From Legionellaceae bacterium UBA2794 (lineage in GTDB: Bacteria > Pseudomonadota > Gammaproteobacteria > Legionellales > Legionellaceae), in assembly GCA_002352055.1 (NCBI GenBank), contig DEHS01000102.1:9829-42708 (forward strand): a DNA stretch of 32,880 nt. Direction: 5' to 3'. The position numbers were made by a program, and so were the translations under genes. Below the pieces are notes generated by a model. The model was not told where the DNA came from. It saw nothing but the letters and a program-made list of their open reading frames with translations, and searched no databases. This document shows, piece by piece, positions 9,162-17,352 of the stretch; position 1 is the stretch's first letter, and each line of letters starts with the position of its first letter.

Positions 9162-9860
9162 ATGAAGAAAATTTTACTGGTTGAGGACGAGATTTCATTG
9201 GTTCATTTTATTCAGAAAGGATTGGAAGAACAGGGCTTTGAAGTGTCCATAGCCCTAGATGGAAATACGGGCTATAAGATGGCTTCGGAATTGCTGTTTG
9301 ACATCATTGTTTTAGATATTATGCTTCCTGGAATGAATGGCTTGGAGGTCTGTAAGAAGCTGCGTACGGAGCAAGTAAATGTTCCAATTCTTTTTCTCAC
9401 CGCACTTAGCACTTCAGAAAATATCGCAACAGGCCTTGACCTTGGTGCGGATGATTATTTGGTTAAACCATTTAAATTCATCGAACTCAATGCTAGAATA
9501 AAGGCCTTGTTGCGCAGATCGGAAGTTTCTGTGGATAATCATGCATCCATTGATGACAAGGACGTTTATACTATCTCGGATTTGCGTGTTGATGACAAGG
9601 CAAAATCGGTTCATAGAGCTGGCATGGAAATAAAGCTAACGGCAAATGAATATCGCCTTCTTTTAGAACTTATAAAGAATAAGGGGCGCGTTTTATCACG
9701 CACCACCTTGTTGGAGAGTGCTTGGGATGTGAACTACAATGCAGGAACAAATGTGATTGATGTCTATATCAATTATTTGCGCAACAAGATAGACACCAAC
9801 CCTTCTAACAAGCTTATTCATACGGTGGTCGGTATGGGGTACATTTTGAAGGAATCATGA
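9162..9860 (+). CDS. OmpR/PhoB-family response regulator
   Basis: The 232-residue protein has a receiver domain (1-118) with the acidic pocket VEDE (residues 7-10), phosphoacceptor Asp52 in VLDIMLPGMNG, Thr80 and Lys102 in VKPF. A winged-helix DNA-binding domain follows (about 130-232), with KLTANEYRLLLELIKNKGRV, the DVYINYLRNKID recognition region and the closing HTVVGMGYIL. It resembles the CusR/RprY group. Its stop overlaps the start of the kinase gene by four bases (ATGA), so the pair is translationally coupled. The effector genes may be the three-gene operon downstream, whose upstream region carries phased 11-bp repeats. The signal is unknown. Confidence 0.93.
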   Translation: MKKILLVEDEISLVHFIQKGLEEQGFEVSIALDGNTGYKMASELLFDIIVLDIMLPGMNGLEVCKKLRTEQVNVPILFLTALSTSENIATGLDLGADDYLVKPFKFIELNARIKALLRRSEVSVDNHASIDDKDVYTISDLRVDDKAKSVHRAGMEIKLTANEYRLLLELIKNKGRVLSRTTLLESAWDVNYNAGTNVIDVYINYLRNKIDTNPSNKLIHTVVGMGYILKES

Positions 9861-11236
9861 AGACCAACTATAAGCTTGCCATAAGATTCCTTTTACTCAA
9901 TGTGGGTTTGTTTACACTTTTAGGAGGAGCTATATATTTCTTCTTCAACAAGTATTCTTACGTTGATTTTTACAAACGATTGGAAACACGCGCCTCCATT
10001 TCTGCGCGATACAAGTTTGAGTCAGATGATAGCAGTGCTGAAGCCGTGCAAAGGTTGCGCGAGCAACATCTAGAGAAATTACCCAATGAGAAGGAATACA
10101 TTGTACAGTTACCTCTAAAAATTAATTTTCAGGAAATAGCAAATCAGAACGCGTTGCCTCAATCTTTTTTGGAAGATGTCTGGCAAAATAAAGTGGCGCG
10201 TTTTAAGAAGGGTGGAACTTTTTATGCGGGCATTGTTTATCAAGAGCAAAAGGAATCGTATATCGTAATTGTTTCAGCTAGTAATTACGTAGAAGCGCAT
10301 CACATGGCTTTCTTGCGCAATCTTCTACTTGTGGGTTTATTGTTGATTGCGCTTACCACGCTTTATTTCTCTAAGTATTTTTCGAAGTATGTCTTCACAC
10401 CTATTCGTCAGATAACAGACAAAGTGAAGCAGATTAGTACGGACAACTTTCATTTGCGCTTGGAAGAAGGCGATACAAACAATGAGATACGCGAACTCAC
10501 TCACACATTCAACGATTTGCTCAATCGTGTGGAAACGGCCTTTGAAACGCAAAAAAACTTTATCAGCAACGCCTCTCATGAATTAGGAACACCGCTTACG
10601 GCTATTATTGGAGAAGCTGATGTAGCGCTAATCAGAGATCGCAGCGCTGAGGAGTATAAAGAAACATTGATAGACATTTTACAGCAGGCAGAGCGTCTAG
10701 ATAATATCACCAAATCCTTGCTCTTTTTGGCACAAACAGGATATGAGGGTAAGAAAATCACGTTTGAAATTTTCCGTTTGGATGAGTTGGTTTGGAATGT
10801 GAAAGAGACCATTGATAAACTCAACCCGCAAAACAATATTCACATTGACTTCAGTTTATTTCCGCAGAATCCTAAGAAGCTGAAAATAAATGGCAACAGA
10901 CAATTGATGCACCTTGCGGTAGCTAATTTGCTCACTAATGCGTGCAAATACTCACACAATCAGGAAGTCATTGTGAGTATTGCTTCAAGTGACAGTTCAA
11001 TCATTTTGGTGGTTAAAGATCAAGGCATTGGTATTCCCACCTCTGAGTTGCCGTTTATCTATGATCCTTTTTTCCGAGCTTCTAATACGCACTTGTTTGA
11101 TGGCTATGGGATTGGGCTTCCGTTAACGCGAAACATTATTCGTTTACATAAGGGCACCATCAATGTGTCATCGCAAGAAAACAAGGGCACTACGGTAGAA
11201 ATATTGCTACCATTGGCTTTCCCTTATATAGAGTAA
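9857..11236 (+). CDS. Membrane sensor histidine kinase
   Basis: This 459-residue kinase has a first membrane helix at about 8-30, a periplasmic domain of about 120 residues, a second helix at about 152-172 and a HAMP linker (175-228). The dimerisation/phosphoacceptor motif FISNASHELGTPLTA has His241. The catalytic domain follows, with an N-box (LAVANLLTNACKYS, about 354-367), a G1 box (KDQGIGIP) and a G2 box (GYGIGLPLT). All catalytic elements are intact. The ATG lies inside the last codons of the response regulator, which is its evident partner. SHELGTPL in place of SHELRTPL is a common variant. The periplasmic region shows no metal-binding cluster or recognisable ligand fold. Confidence 0.93.
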   Translation: MKTNYKLAIRFLLLNVGLFTLLGGAIYFFFNKYSYVDFYKRLETRASISARYKFESDDSSAEAVQRLREQHLEKLPNEKEYIVQLPLKINFQEIANQNALPQSFLEDVWQNKVARFKKGGTFYAGIVYQEQKESYIVIVSASNYVEAHHMAFLRNLLLVGLLLIALTTLYFSKYFSKYVFTPIRQITDKVKQISTDNFHLRLEEGDTNNEIRELTHTFNDLLNRVETAFETQKNFISNASHELGTPLTAIIGEADVALIRDRSAEEYKETLIDILQQAERLDNITKSLLFLAQTGYEGKKITFEIFRLDELVWNVKETIDKLNPQNNIHIDFSLFPQNPKKLKINGNRQLMHLAVANLLTNACKYSHNQEVIVSIASSDSSIILVVKDQGIGIPTSELPFIYDPFFRASNTHLFDGYGIGLPLTRNIIRLHKGTINVSSQENKGTTVEILLPLAFPYIE

Positions 11237-11262
11237 GCGCCATTGACAAAAATTTAGACTTT

Positions 11263-11305
11263 TCTAATCCCATTCTAATTTCAATTTAAAATCGCTCTAA
11301 TTTCA
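11263..11305 (+). promoter_or_regulatory. Four phased 11-bp direct repeats, candidate OmpR/PhoB-type operator
   Basis: TCTAATCCCA at 11263, TCTAATTTCA at 11274, a degenerate copy TTTAAAATCG at 11285 (6 of 10 matching) and TCTAATTTCA again at 11296 are spaced exactly 11 bases apart. One-turn direct repeats are the usual layout for OmpR/PhoB-family regulators. The array sits between the kinase gene and the next operon, a few bases upstream of a -7-like TA/TTTG element at 11310-11319. The nearby response regulator is the obvious candidate ligand; that link is inference. Confidence 0.5.
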
Positions 11306-11344
11306 CTATTAGAGGTTTGCCCCATCATTAAAAAAATACAAGTG

Positions 11345-11821
11345 ATGGGTAAAACGATTTTGATTCCAATTGACTTTGAAGTAGAGTCATTGAATACTGC
11401 TAAACTTCTTCTGTCGGAGGCTAAGGAACCTGTTAAAATATTGCTGGTTTATTCCGAGTACTTAAGTGATTCCATTCCGGAATTAATGTTCTATTCCCCG
11501 GTGAAAAGGATTGATGCAATGATGACTCATGAGTTTAGAGAGGCTCTTGCCATTCTTCGCAATCGATTTTCAGAAAAGTTGTTGGGAATAGAGGTGATGC
11601 TTTTTCACGGCACTAACCGAAGTGCTTTCAGAAATTTTATCGAGTCAAACAATGTAGATGAAGTGCATCTACCTAAGACTTATTCGCTTCGCAAAAAGAA
11701 GAACAGCATTGATATTTCACCGTACGTGGCCCAGACTAAAGTATCTGTTCATGAACATGACTGGATGAGCCATCCTTCTTCAGGGGTTCAAAGCCAATTG
11801 CACCTGTTGTTCAACACATGA
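11345..11821 (+). CDS. Universal-stress-protein-like hypothetical protein
   Basis: The product is 158 residues from the ATG at 11345; a GTG immediately before it is the other possible start. The opening KTILIPIDFEVESLNTAKLLL, followed by VKILLVYSEY, matches the first beta-alpha-beta unit of the UspA/HUP fold. The C-terminal half is weakly conserved, lacks the ATP-binding G-x2-G-x9-G-S/T signature and carries a basic patch (LRKKKN), so it probably does not bind ATP in the standard way. It is the first gene of an apparent three-gene operon located just downstream of a two-component system. The Usp assignment rests on the N-terminus only. Confidence 0.6.
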   Translation: MGKTILIPIDFEVESLNTAKLLLSEAKEPVKILLVYSEYLSDSIPELMFYSPVKRIDAMMTHEFREALAILRNRFSEKLLGIEVMLFHGTNRSAFRNFIESNNVDEVHLPKTYSLRKKKNSIDISPYVAQTKVSVHEHDWMSHPSSGVQSQLHLLFNT

Positions 11822-11869
11822 AGCGAAACTGACGTCAGCACTAGAAGTGCGAACAGGAAGAAGAGACAA

Positions 11870-12370
11870 ATGAAAAATGGATTTTTGAGTAATACGATGA
11901 GGTTTGGAACCAAGCCATTTTATCTGGTGTTGTTTTCACCAGTATTGCTTGTCTTTTTTTCAATGGTAGTGAATAGTACAAGTCCGGAAAGAAGAATAGT
12001 TGGTGAATGGAAAGAGGTTTCTTGGGAGTATGAAAAGGTGGATAAACACAATGAGTATGGACACCTGATGCCTAAATCCATTGGTGACAATATCAAACAA
12101 GAAATCATCGAAGGAATGATTATACATGAAGCGGAGTCTTGGATATTTCTCCCTGACGGAAAGCTCTTGCTAAATACTAATGACAATAAGCGCACACGAC
12201 TTTCCTGGAAGCTCAACGGAAGAGGCCACGTACTTGAACTTAAATACGATGATGGAATAGGTGAGCATTACAAAATACAGAAAATAAGTAAGGACGAAAT
12301 GATTGTCTATTTCGATACCGATATACAGGCCAAGGGAATTGTAAAAATGACATTCAAAAGAATGACTTAA
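11870..12370 (+). CDS. Lipocalin-like hypothetical protein with N-terminal membrane anchor or signal
   Basis: The 166-residue protein has a hydrophobic segment at about residues 17-36 (signal peptide or anchor) without a lipobox. The remainder begins RRIVGEWKEVSWEYEK and alternates beta strands ending in IVKMTFKRM. The G-x-W near the N-terminus and the overall pattern resemble the small lipocalin-like domains common in Bacteroidota, which makes an exported beta-barrel binding protein plausible. The internal stretch WIFLPDGKLLLNT fits the same fold. It lies 48 bases after the Usp-like gene and 21 before the YoaK gene, on the same strand. No ligand can be inferred. Confidence 0.55.
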   Translation: MKNGFLSNTMRFGTKPFYLVLFSPVLLVFFSMVVNSTSPERRIVGEWKEVSWEYEKVDKHNEYGHLMPKSIGDNIKQEIIEGMIIHEAESWIFLPDGKLLLNTNDNKRTRLSWKLNGRGHVLELKYDDGIGEHYKIQKISKDEMIVYFDTDIQAKGIVKMTFKRMT

Positions 12371-12391
12371 AACTTAAAAGAAAAATAGATT

Positions 12392-13138
12392 ATGTTGAGG
12401 AAGTATAGTAATAGCAGATCGTTAAAGGATAACATTCAATTGGGAGTGCTTACAGCATTTGCTGCGGGTATGGTTAACGTGGCCTCGGTGATTATATTCT
12501 TTTCGTTTACTTCTAATGTAACTGGACATTTTGCTATTCTGGCTGAAGAAATATCGAAGCAAAATTGGTATCAGGCAGCGGTGGTGTTAGCCTGGATTGC
12601 GGCCTTTTTCATTGGTAACTTTATTACCAATATGATAGTGATTCATTCCAAAGAAAGAGCACGACAACTGTCACACGTTATTCCATTGGTGCTGGAAATT
12701 GCGTGTCTATTAAGCGTTGGATTTTATGGACAGTACTTTTATCAAGAAACTCTGATGGAAACTGAATGGCTGGTGGGTATTCTTCTCTTCGCAATGGGCA
12801 TCCAGAACGGTCTTACGGCTAGCATATCAAACTTTGCGGTAAAGACGACTCACTTAACAGGACTAACAACGGATCTTGCCATTCTCTTATCTATGTTCAC
12901 CAAGAAAGATTACAGAGAGAATGAAGAATTGAAGGGTAAAGCACAGCTTTTGCTTTCGGTAGTTACTTCTTATATGATTGGTGGAATTATTGCGGGCGTC
13001 ATCATTCTTGTTGCCCAGTTCAAGGTGTTTTGGGTTGCAAGTTTTGTCATTGTCTTGGTTGTGTTGTATGATTATTCCAAAGTCAAAGTAACACGTTACA
13101 TACGCACTAAACGTGCGCTTGGCTATATGAATGAATAG
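12392..13138 (+). CDS. YoaK family (DUF1275) membrane protein
   Basis: The 248 residues include about six hydrophobic helices. The N-terminal part LTAFAAGMVNVASVIIFFSF followed by SNVTGHFA is the DUF1275/YoaK signature, and the later GIQNGLTAS and THLTGLTTDLA blocks are also typical of the family. Proteins of this kind sit in the inner membrane and resemble small transporters, but the substrate is unknown. Its length is normal. It is the last gene of the apparent operon starting at 11345. The following gene on the opposite strand ends 16 bases away, with no clear terminator between them. Confidence 0.85.
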   Translation: MLRKYSNSRSLKDNIQLGVLTAFAAGMVNVASVIIFFSFTSNVTGHFAILAEEISKQNWYQAAVVLAWIAAFFIGNFITNMIVIHSKERARQLSHVIPLVLEIACLLSVGFYGQYFYQETLMETEWLVGILLFAMGIQNGLTASISNFAVKTTHLTGLTTDLAILLSMFTKKDYRENEELKGKAQLLLSVVTSYMIGGIIAGVIILVAQFKVFWVASFVIVLVVLYDYSKVKVTRYIRTKRALGYMNE

Positions 13139-13154
13139 GATTTCTTAATACTAA

Positions 13155-13994
13155 CTACCAATTGGTTACCAGTAGATTTCTGGCTGCTTTTTCACCACAT
13201 TTCTGATAGGTTGAATAGGCTTTGGCTGCGCGCAAACGAATGCTGTCGTTATTCTCATTATTTATATAACCCGTAATAGCATCATGTATAGTATAGGCTT
13301 CTGGACACATCAATCCGGTAGTCCAAACAAGAGGGTTGACGTTTGCATTCACTAGATGTGGGGAGAAAAAATGCTTGCTATAACAGGCAAGAATTATTAT
13401 GTCTCTTTTCTTATCATCGATATTCCGAAAGGATGAGGAAAGTTCAAAATCCATGAGCCCATCATGACCAATGTAGGCGACCAAACTGGAGTTGCCGGCT
13501 ATCCCTATTGTTTTGTCATTCATGTGAATGGTGTCTTTTGAAAGACCGGCACTACTTTCTAAAAAATCTTCTGTGCATTGTTGAATGAATTGCCCGTCAT
13601 AAGCGTCAGCAATAAGATAATAGCTTTTACTAGCATGTTTGAAAACAAGTCTTTCAAGCCTTATTGCATCTATCTTTTGTGTTTTTAATAATTGCCACTC
13701 CGCACTTTTTTTGAAGTAGGTCCTAATTCCATATCCGCATCCCCAATACAAATTGCTATTGGGATTTTGTCCGTTACCAATCTTTTCCGGAACAGGAACT
13801 ATGCCTTGGTATTTGTTGTCGCAGAGTGCAACATAGATGTGAATAGTTTTGCTTGTAGTGTCAAAAAGAACCTCTTCTTTTTTGGGGCTTGTATCAATTA
13901 TAGTAGCCCTTAAAGCTGTTTCATCAACATTGGTTTGGCCATGGCAACTTGTTAGCGATGTACATAGAAGGATGAAAAGTTTAAACATTTTCAT
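13155..13994 (-). CDS. Lipoprotein with possible caspase-like (clan CD) His/Cys dyad
   Basis: The 279-residue protein has a short signal peptide ending in the lipobox LTSC (Cys17), so it is predicted to be an envelope lipoprotein. A conserved-looking block around residues 51-95 contains IHIYVALCDNKYQGIVPVP and NLYWGCGYG. Further on, LVAYIGHDGLMDF places His177-Asp-Gly after a hydrophobic strand, and 27 residues later DIIILACYS places Cys204 after a second hydrophobic strand. That pairing (strand-H-x-G, then strand-x-C) is how catalytic dyads look in clan CD peptidases such as caspases, clostripain and gingipains. The enzymatic assignment is inference; the spacing is shorter than in most caspases. 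It is transcribed alone, divergently from truB. Confidence 0.5.
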   Translation of the reverse strand: MKMFKLFILLCTSLTSCHGQTNVDETALRATIIDTSPKKEEVLFDTTSKTIHIYVALCDNKYQGIVPVPEKIGNGQNPNSNLYWGCGYGIRTYFKKSAEWQLLKTQKIDAIRLERLVFKHASKSYYLIADAYDGQFIQQCTEDFLESSAGLSKDTIHMNDKTIGIAGNSSLVAYIGHDGLMDFELSSSFRNIDDKKRDIIILACYSKHFFSPHLVNANVNPLVWTTGLMCPEAYTIHDAITGYINNENNDSIRLRAAKAYSTYQKCGEKAARNLLVTNW

Positions 13995-14045
13995 AGCAAG
14001 TTAATTGTTGGTTGTTTGCGGTGAACGTACTATTTCTATTTCTTA

Positions 14046-14072
14046 TTGCTTTTAGTTGTTGAGTTAAGTTTG
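14046..14072 (+). promoter_or_regulatory. Bacteroidetes-type promoter for truB
   Basis: TAAGTTTG at 14065-14072 matches the -7 consensus TAnnTTTG exactly. A TTG at 14046-14048 lies 16 bases upstream, slightly closer than the usual 17-23. Transcription would start a few bases downstream, leaving a very short leader before the ATG at 14089. Confidence 0.45.
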
Positions 14073-14088
14073 CCCCATTATCCGATTT

Positions 14089-14850
14089 ATGGAATTACCA
14101 GCACCCAATCATTTTTCTACGATAGAAGAGTTTCTCAGCGGCTCGTTATTGATTATTGACAAGCCATTGGGCTGGACAAGTTTTGATGTGATGGGAAAAA
14201 TAAAGGCCTACGTTCGTTATCAGATTGAAATTCCCAAAAATTCCAACGGTGAACGACCTCGCTTTAAAGTTGGTCATGCCGGGACGTTGGACCCATTGGC
14301 TACCGGCCTGCTAGTTGTTTGCACCGGAAAGCTGACCAAAGCCATCGAATCCATACAAGGTGGTCAAAAAGAATATTCGGGAACTATTTTTCTGGGTAAA
14401 ACAACTCCAAGCTACGACCTCGAAACGGAGCCTGAGGGTGATTATGATAACGATCATATTACCGAGAATATGCTTCGGCAAGTGGCAACTTCATTTATTG
14501 GAGAGCAGTTGCAAACACCACCGGTTTTCAGTGCAAAGCAAGTGAACGGTAAACGTGCCTATGAGTCAGCCCGGAGAGGTGAACATATAGAAATTCCACC
14601 TTCACGCATTACTATTTATGATTTCCAATTGACGCGAATAGAAATGCCGGAAGTAGATTTTTTGATTCGTTGTTCAAAAGGAACATATATCAGAACCATT
14701 GCCAATGATTTCGGAAAGAGACTAAACAGTGGGTCTTATCTGAAAGCTTTGAGAAGAACCGAAAGTCATCCCTATCGCATAGAACAGCATATTTCGTTGG
14801 ACGAGATGTTTGCACGTCTGGATAGTATGAAAACCGCTAGTCTTTCTTGA
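14089..14850 (+). CDS. truB: tRNA pseudouridine-55 synthase
   Basis: The 253-residue enzyme converts U55 of the T-loop of tRNA to pseudouridine. It shows the TruB motif I LIIDKPLGWTSFDV, the catalytic motif VGHAGTLDPLATGLL with Asp68, and the later CSKGTYIRTIANDFG block that contacts RNA. The length is typical of Bacteroidota TruB, which lack the extended C-terminal PUA domain. The ATG follows a near-consensus promoter by only about 16 bases. The outer-membrane protein gene downstream has its own possible promoter in the 68-base gap, so cotranscription is uncertain. Confidence 0.95.
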   Translation: MELPAPNHFSTIEEFLSGSLLIIDKPLGWTSFDVMGKIKAYVRYQIEIPKNSNGERPRFKVGHAGTLDPLATGLLVVCTGKLTKAIESIQGGQKEYSGTIFLGKTTPSYDLETEPEGDYDNDHITENMLRQVATSFIGEQLQTPPVFSAKQVNGKRAYESARRGEHIEIPPSRITIYDFQLTRIEMPEVDFLIRCSKGTYIRTIANDFGKRLNSGSYLKALRRTESHPYRIEQHISLDEMFARLDSMKTASLS

Positions 14851-14918
14851 TATTTTTTGCATAAAGTGCCTCTTTCGGAATATGTACCTTGCACATTCGA
14901 AATTTCAAAGCGAGATTT

Positions 14919-15554
14919 ATGATGAAACAATGGATTGTTGTTGTAGTGTGCGTGTTCAGTTGTGTCATGATGCATAGCCAAAGAGAGTTTAAAGGTGGCA
15001 TTATTGCCGGACCGGTTGCTAGTCAGATAAGCGGAGATGGTCTAGGTGGTTGGGATAAAATTGGTTTTGCCGCGGGTGCTTGGGTTTCGGTTCCGTTTTC
15101 GGAAAAGAGCGCGATGACCATCAGTATGAAATATATCACCAAGGGTAGCCGGACAAAAAGAGACACCCTTACTTTCAACATGTTTGCCTACCATCTTAAC
15201 TACATTGACGTGCCGGTTCTATACAGTTATCGCGTGGTTCGCAAGAAATCGTCTATTAATCTCAACATTGGGCCTTATGCAGGAGTTTTGTTAAAACAAA
15301 AGATAGTGGCTAACGGTTATGATTATCCGGTCAATCCGCCCTTCAGGGCATTTGATATTGGCGCTTCACTGGGTGTTACTTGGTGGCTTGGAGAGAAGTT
15401 TTTCTTTGACTTGAGTTCTGCAAGCTCGGTTTTACCCACAAGACCAGCACCGAATGCGGCCAACAAAAATAGTTTTTATGAAAAGGGGAACTACAACCAG
15501 ACACTTCAGTTCATGCTGGGACTGAGATTTGGTGGTGACAGGTCAACTGAATAA
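14919..15554 (+). CDS. PorT-like outer-membrane beta-barrel protein
   Basis: The start was placed at the paired ATGs at 14919/14922, where a signal peptide (MMKQWIVVVVCVFSCVMMHSQ) begins; an upstream TTG at 14889 would spoil it. The mature ~190 residues alternate polar and hydrophobic strands, with KGGIIAGPVASQISGDG near the N-terminus, LNYIDVPVLYSYRV in the middle and LGLRFGG near the end. This matches the outer-membrane beta-barrel family (PF13568-like) widespread in Bacteroidota. The function is unknown; eight strands are likely. TACCTTGC at 14885-14892 resembles a -7 promoter element. The convergent phosphatase gene ends 16 bases downstream. Confidence 0.75.
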   Translation: MMKQWIVVVVCVFSCVMMHSQREFKGGIIAGPVASQISGDGLGGWDKIGFAAGAWVSVPFSEKSAMTISMKYITKGSRTKRDTLTFNMFAYHLNYIDVPVLYSYRVVRKKSSINLNIGPYAGVLLKQKIVANGYDYPVNPPFRAFDIGASLGVTWWLGEKFFFDLSSASSVLPTRPAPNAANKNSFYEKGNYNQTLQFMLGLRFGGDRSTE

Positions 15555-15570
15555 GGGTTTGAATCTTATA

Positions 15571-17352
15571 CTAAACTCTAATTCCCATAACGAGAATATC
15601 ATCTATTTGTTCTTGCTCTCCGCGCCAGCGGTCAAGAGTTTCCGCTATTCGCCACTTTTGCTCGGCCATGGCTAGTTGATGGTGTTGAAGCAGCATCGCC
15701 CTGAATTGTTTGCGCATGAATTTCTTTCCTTTTGGTCCGCCAAATTGGTCAGCATATCCATCGCTAAACAGGTAAAGACAATCATCTTTTTGAAGTTGGA
15801 CAACGTGATTAGTGAATTCCTTCTCATTGTTCACATAGGTGCCAATGCTGAATGGGTCGCTATCTATTTCAATAATTTCATTGTTACGAATGATATAGAC
15901 TGGATTATGAGCACCACTGAACTCAAGTTCTAGCGTTTCACTGTCAATGCAGCAAAGTGCAATGTCCATTCCATCGCGCATAAAATGTTCTCCATCGCTA
16001 GAGCGCATGGCTTCTCCAGAAAGACGATTGGCGCTATTCAATATTTGCGAGGGTTTGCTGTAAACCTTGGTAGCTTGATTTAATACATTGTGACCAACCA
16101 AACTCATAAATGCTCCGGGAACTCCATGCCCGGTGCAGTCCGCAGCTGCAAACAGTTTTTTGTTTCCGCGCTTTGCAAACCAATAAAAGTCGCCACTGAC
16201 TGTTGCCTTTGGACGAAAGAACACGAATGAATCCGGAAACATTTCACGAATGAAATTATCATCGGGAAGGATGGTTTCTTGCAAACGTTGCGCATAATCA
16301 ATGCTTGATTGCAAGTCCTGATATAAATCCAAAACGCGTTCCTTTTGAGCTTCTACTTCCTCCTTTTGCTTTGTAATTTCGATAGTCTGGCTGGCAACTT
16401 TCTCTTCCATTTCATTGCGGTAGGATGCAAGATCGTCTCTCATTCGCAAAAGTGCTTTTCCCAGTCCATCGTGTTCAGACAAGGGTGTGAATGGCATATC
16501 AAAGTTGCCCGCACCAACATTTATTGAAAACTCTTTTGTCTTATCGAGGTTGGTGACCAATTTTGACAGAGCATTGGCCATATCTCCAACTTCATCATTA
16601 CCGGTTCTAATGTTGGTGCTTGCATAGATTCCTTTTGAAAGGTCCACTATTTGTGTGCGAAGGGCATTTACTGGTTTTACAATAGAGCGCGTAGTGAAAA
16701 ATCCAATGACTATACCTGCTAATATTACAACAATGGCTATATATACGAGGTAGATTTTTAGTGTATCGAACGACTCGTTCATGCGTTCGATTTGTTCTGA
16801 CATATTGTTACGCTGGCCCTCATTCAATGATTTTAGTTTGTCCCGTGCTTGTTCGTAGGGTTTAGGAATAGTACCACCCTCAAGAAAGTACGTGTCGACT
16901 AGCATGCTATTGACTGGGTCATAATAGCTGTCCCAATTGGGAAGAATGGATCTTATATCAGCATAAGCGACAAGAAGCAACTCTACTTCAGTGGTCGTTG
17001 CGTTCAACATTTCAAGTTGATCTTGTTGCCACAAATTGGAGTAGGCTTTTATTTTTTTGAGTTGGTCAGGAATGACTGTTTCACACAATTCGGTAGCTTC
17101 GATTCGCTCGCGATCATCTTCTCTGCGCTGCACGTATGCCCAGTGTTTCATCAATTGTTGTGAACGAACCAATTGATTGTCTAGTTCCTCTAACACCTTT
17201 ATTGAAGGCGCATATACATCGTTTATCCGCTTATTAATTTCATAGCTCTCCGTAATGGTTTTGTTAGTTAAGTAAAATACAATACCCACTACCAGGATAA
17301 AGATACCGAACCCAAATCCTATTCTGCGTGATATGGAGAAACGAAATTTCAA
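15571..17352 (-). CDS. HAMP-containing membrane PP2C (SpoIIE-type) serine phosphatase
   Basis: The 593-residue protein has a membrane helix (11-28), a ~170-residue helical periplasmic sensor, a second helix (199-220), a HAMP domain (221-273), a coiled coil (about 312-350) and a C-terminal PPM/SpoIIE phosphatase domain (about 380-593). The metal-binding motifs are intact: SGDFYWF (Asp388), AADCTGHGVPGAFMS (Asp405), MDIALCCID and LFSDGYADQFGG. It should dephosphorylate a serine or threonine protein, often an anti-sigma-factor antagonist, in response to an envelope signal. The start is TTG, overlapping the stop of the upstream TPR gene as TTGA; no other in-frame start near the membrane helix exists. 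No STAS or anti-sigma partner lies in the window. Confidence 0.88.
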   Translation of the reverse strand: MKFRFSISRRIGFGFGIFILVVGIVFYLTNKTITESYEINKRINDVYAPSIKVLEELDNQLVRSQQLMKHWAYVQRREDDRERIEATELCETVIPDQLKKIKAYSNLWQQDQLEMLNATTTEVELLLVAYADIRSILPNWDSYYDPVNSMLVDTYFLEGGTIPKPYEQARDKLKSLNEGQRNNMSEQIERMNESFDTLKIYLVYIAIVVILAGIVIGFFTTRSIVKPVNALRTQIVDLSKGIYASTNIRTGNDEVGDMANALSKLVTNLDKTKEFSINVGAGNFDMPFTPLSEHDGLGKALLRMRDDLASYRNEMEEKVASQTIEITKQKEEVEAQKERVLDLYQDLQSSIDYAQRLQETILPDDNFIREMFPDSFVFFRPKATVSGDFYWFAKRGNKKLFAAADCTGHGVPGAFMSLVGHNVLNQATKVYSKPSQILNSANRLSGEAMRSSDGEHFMRDGMDIALCCIDSETLELEFSGAHNPVYIIRNNEIIEIDSDPFSIGTYVNNEKEFTNHVVQLQKDDCLYLFSDGYADQFGGPKGKKFMRKQFRAMLLQHHQLAMAEQKWRIAETLDRWRGEQEQIDDILVMGIRV

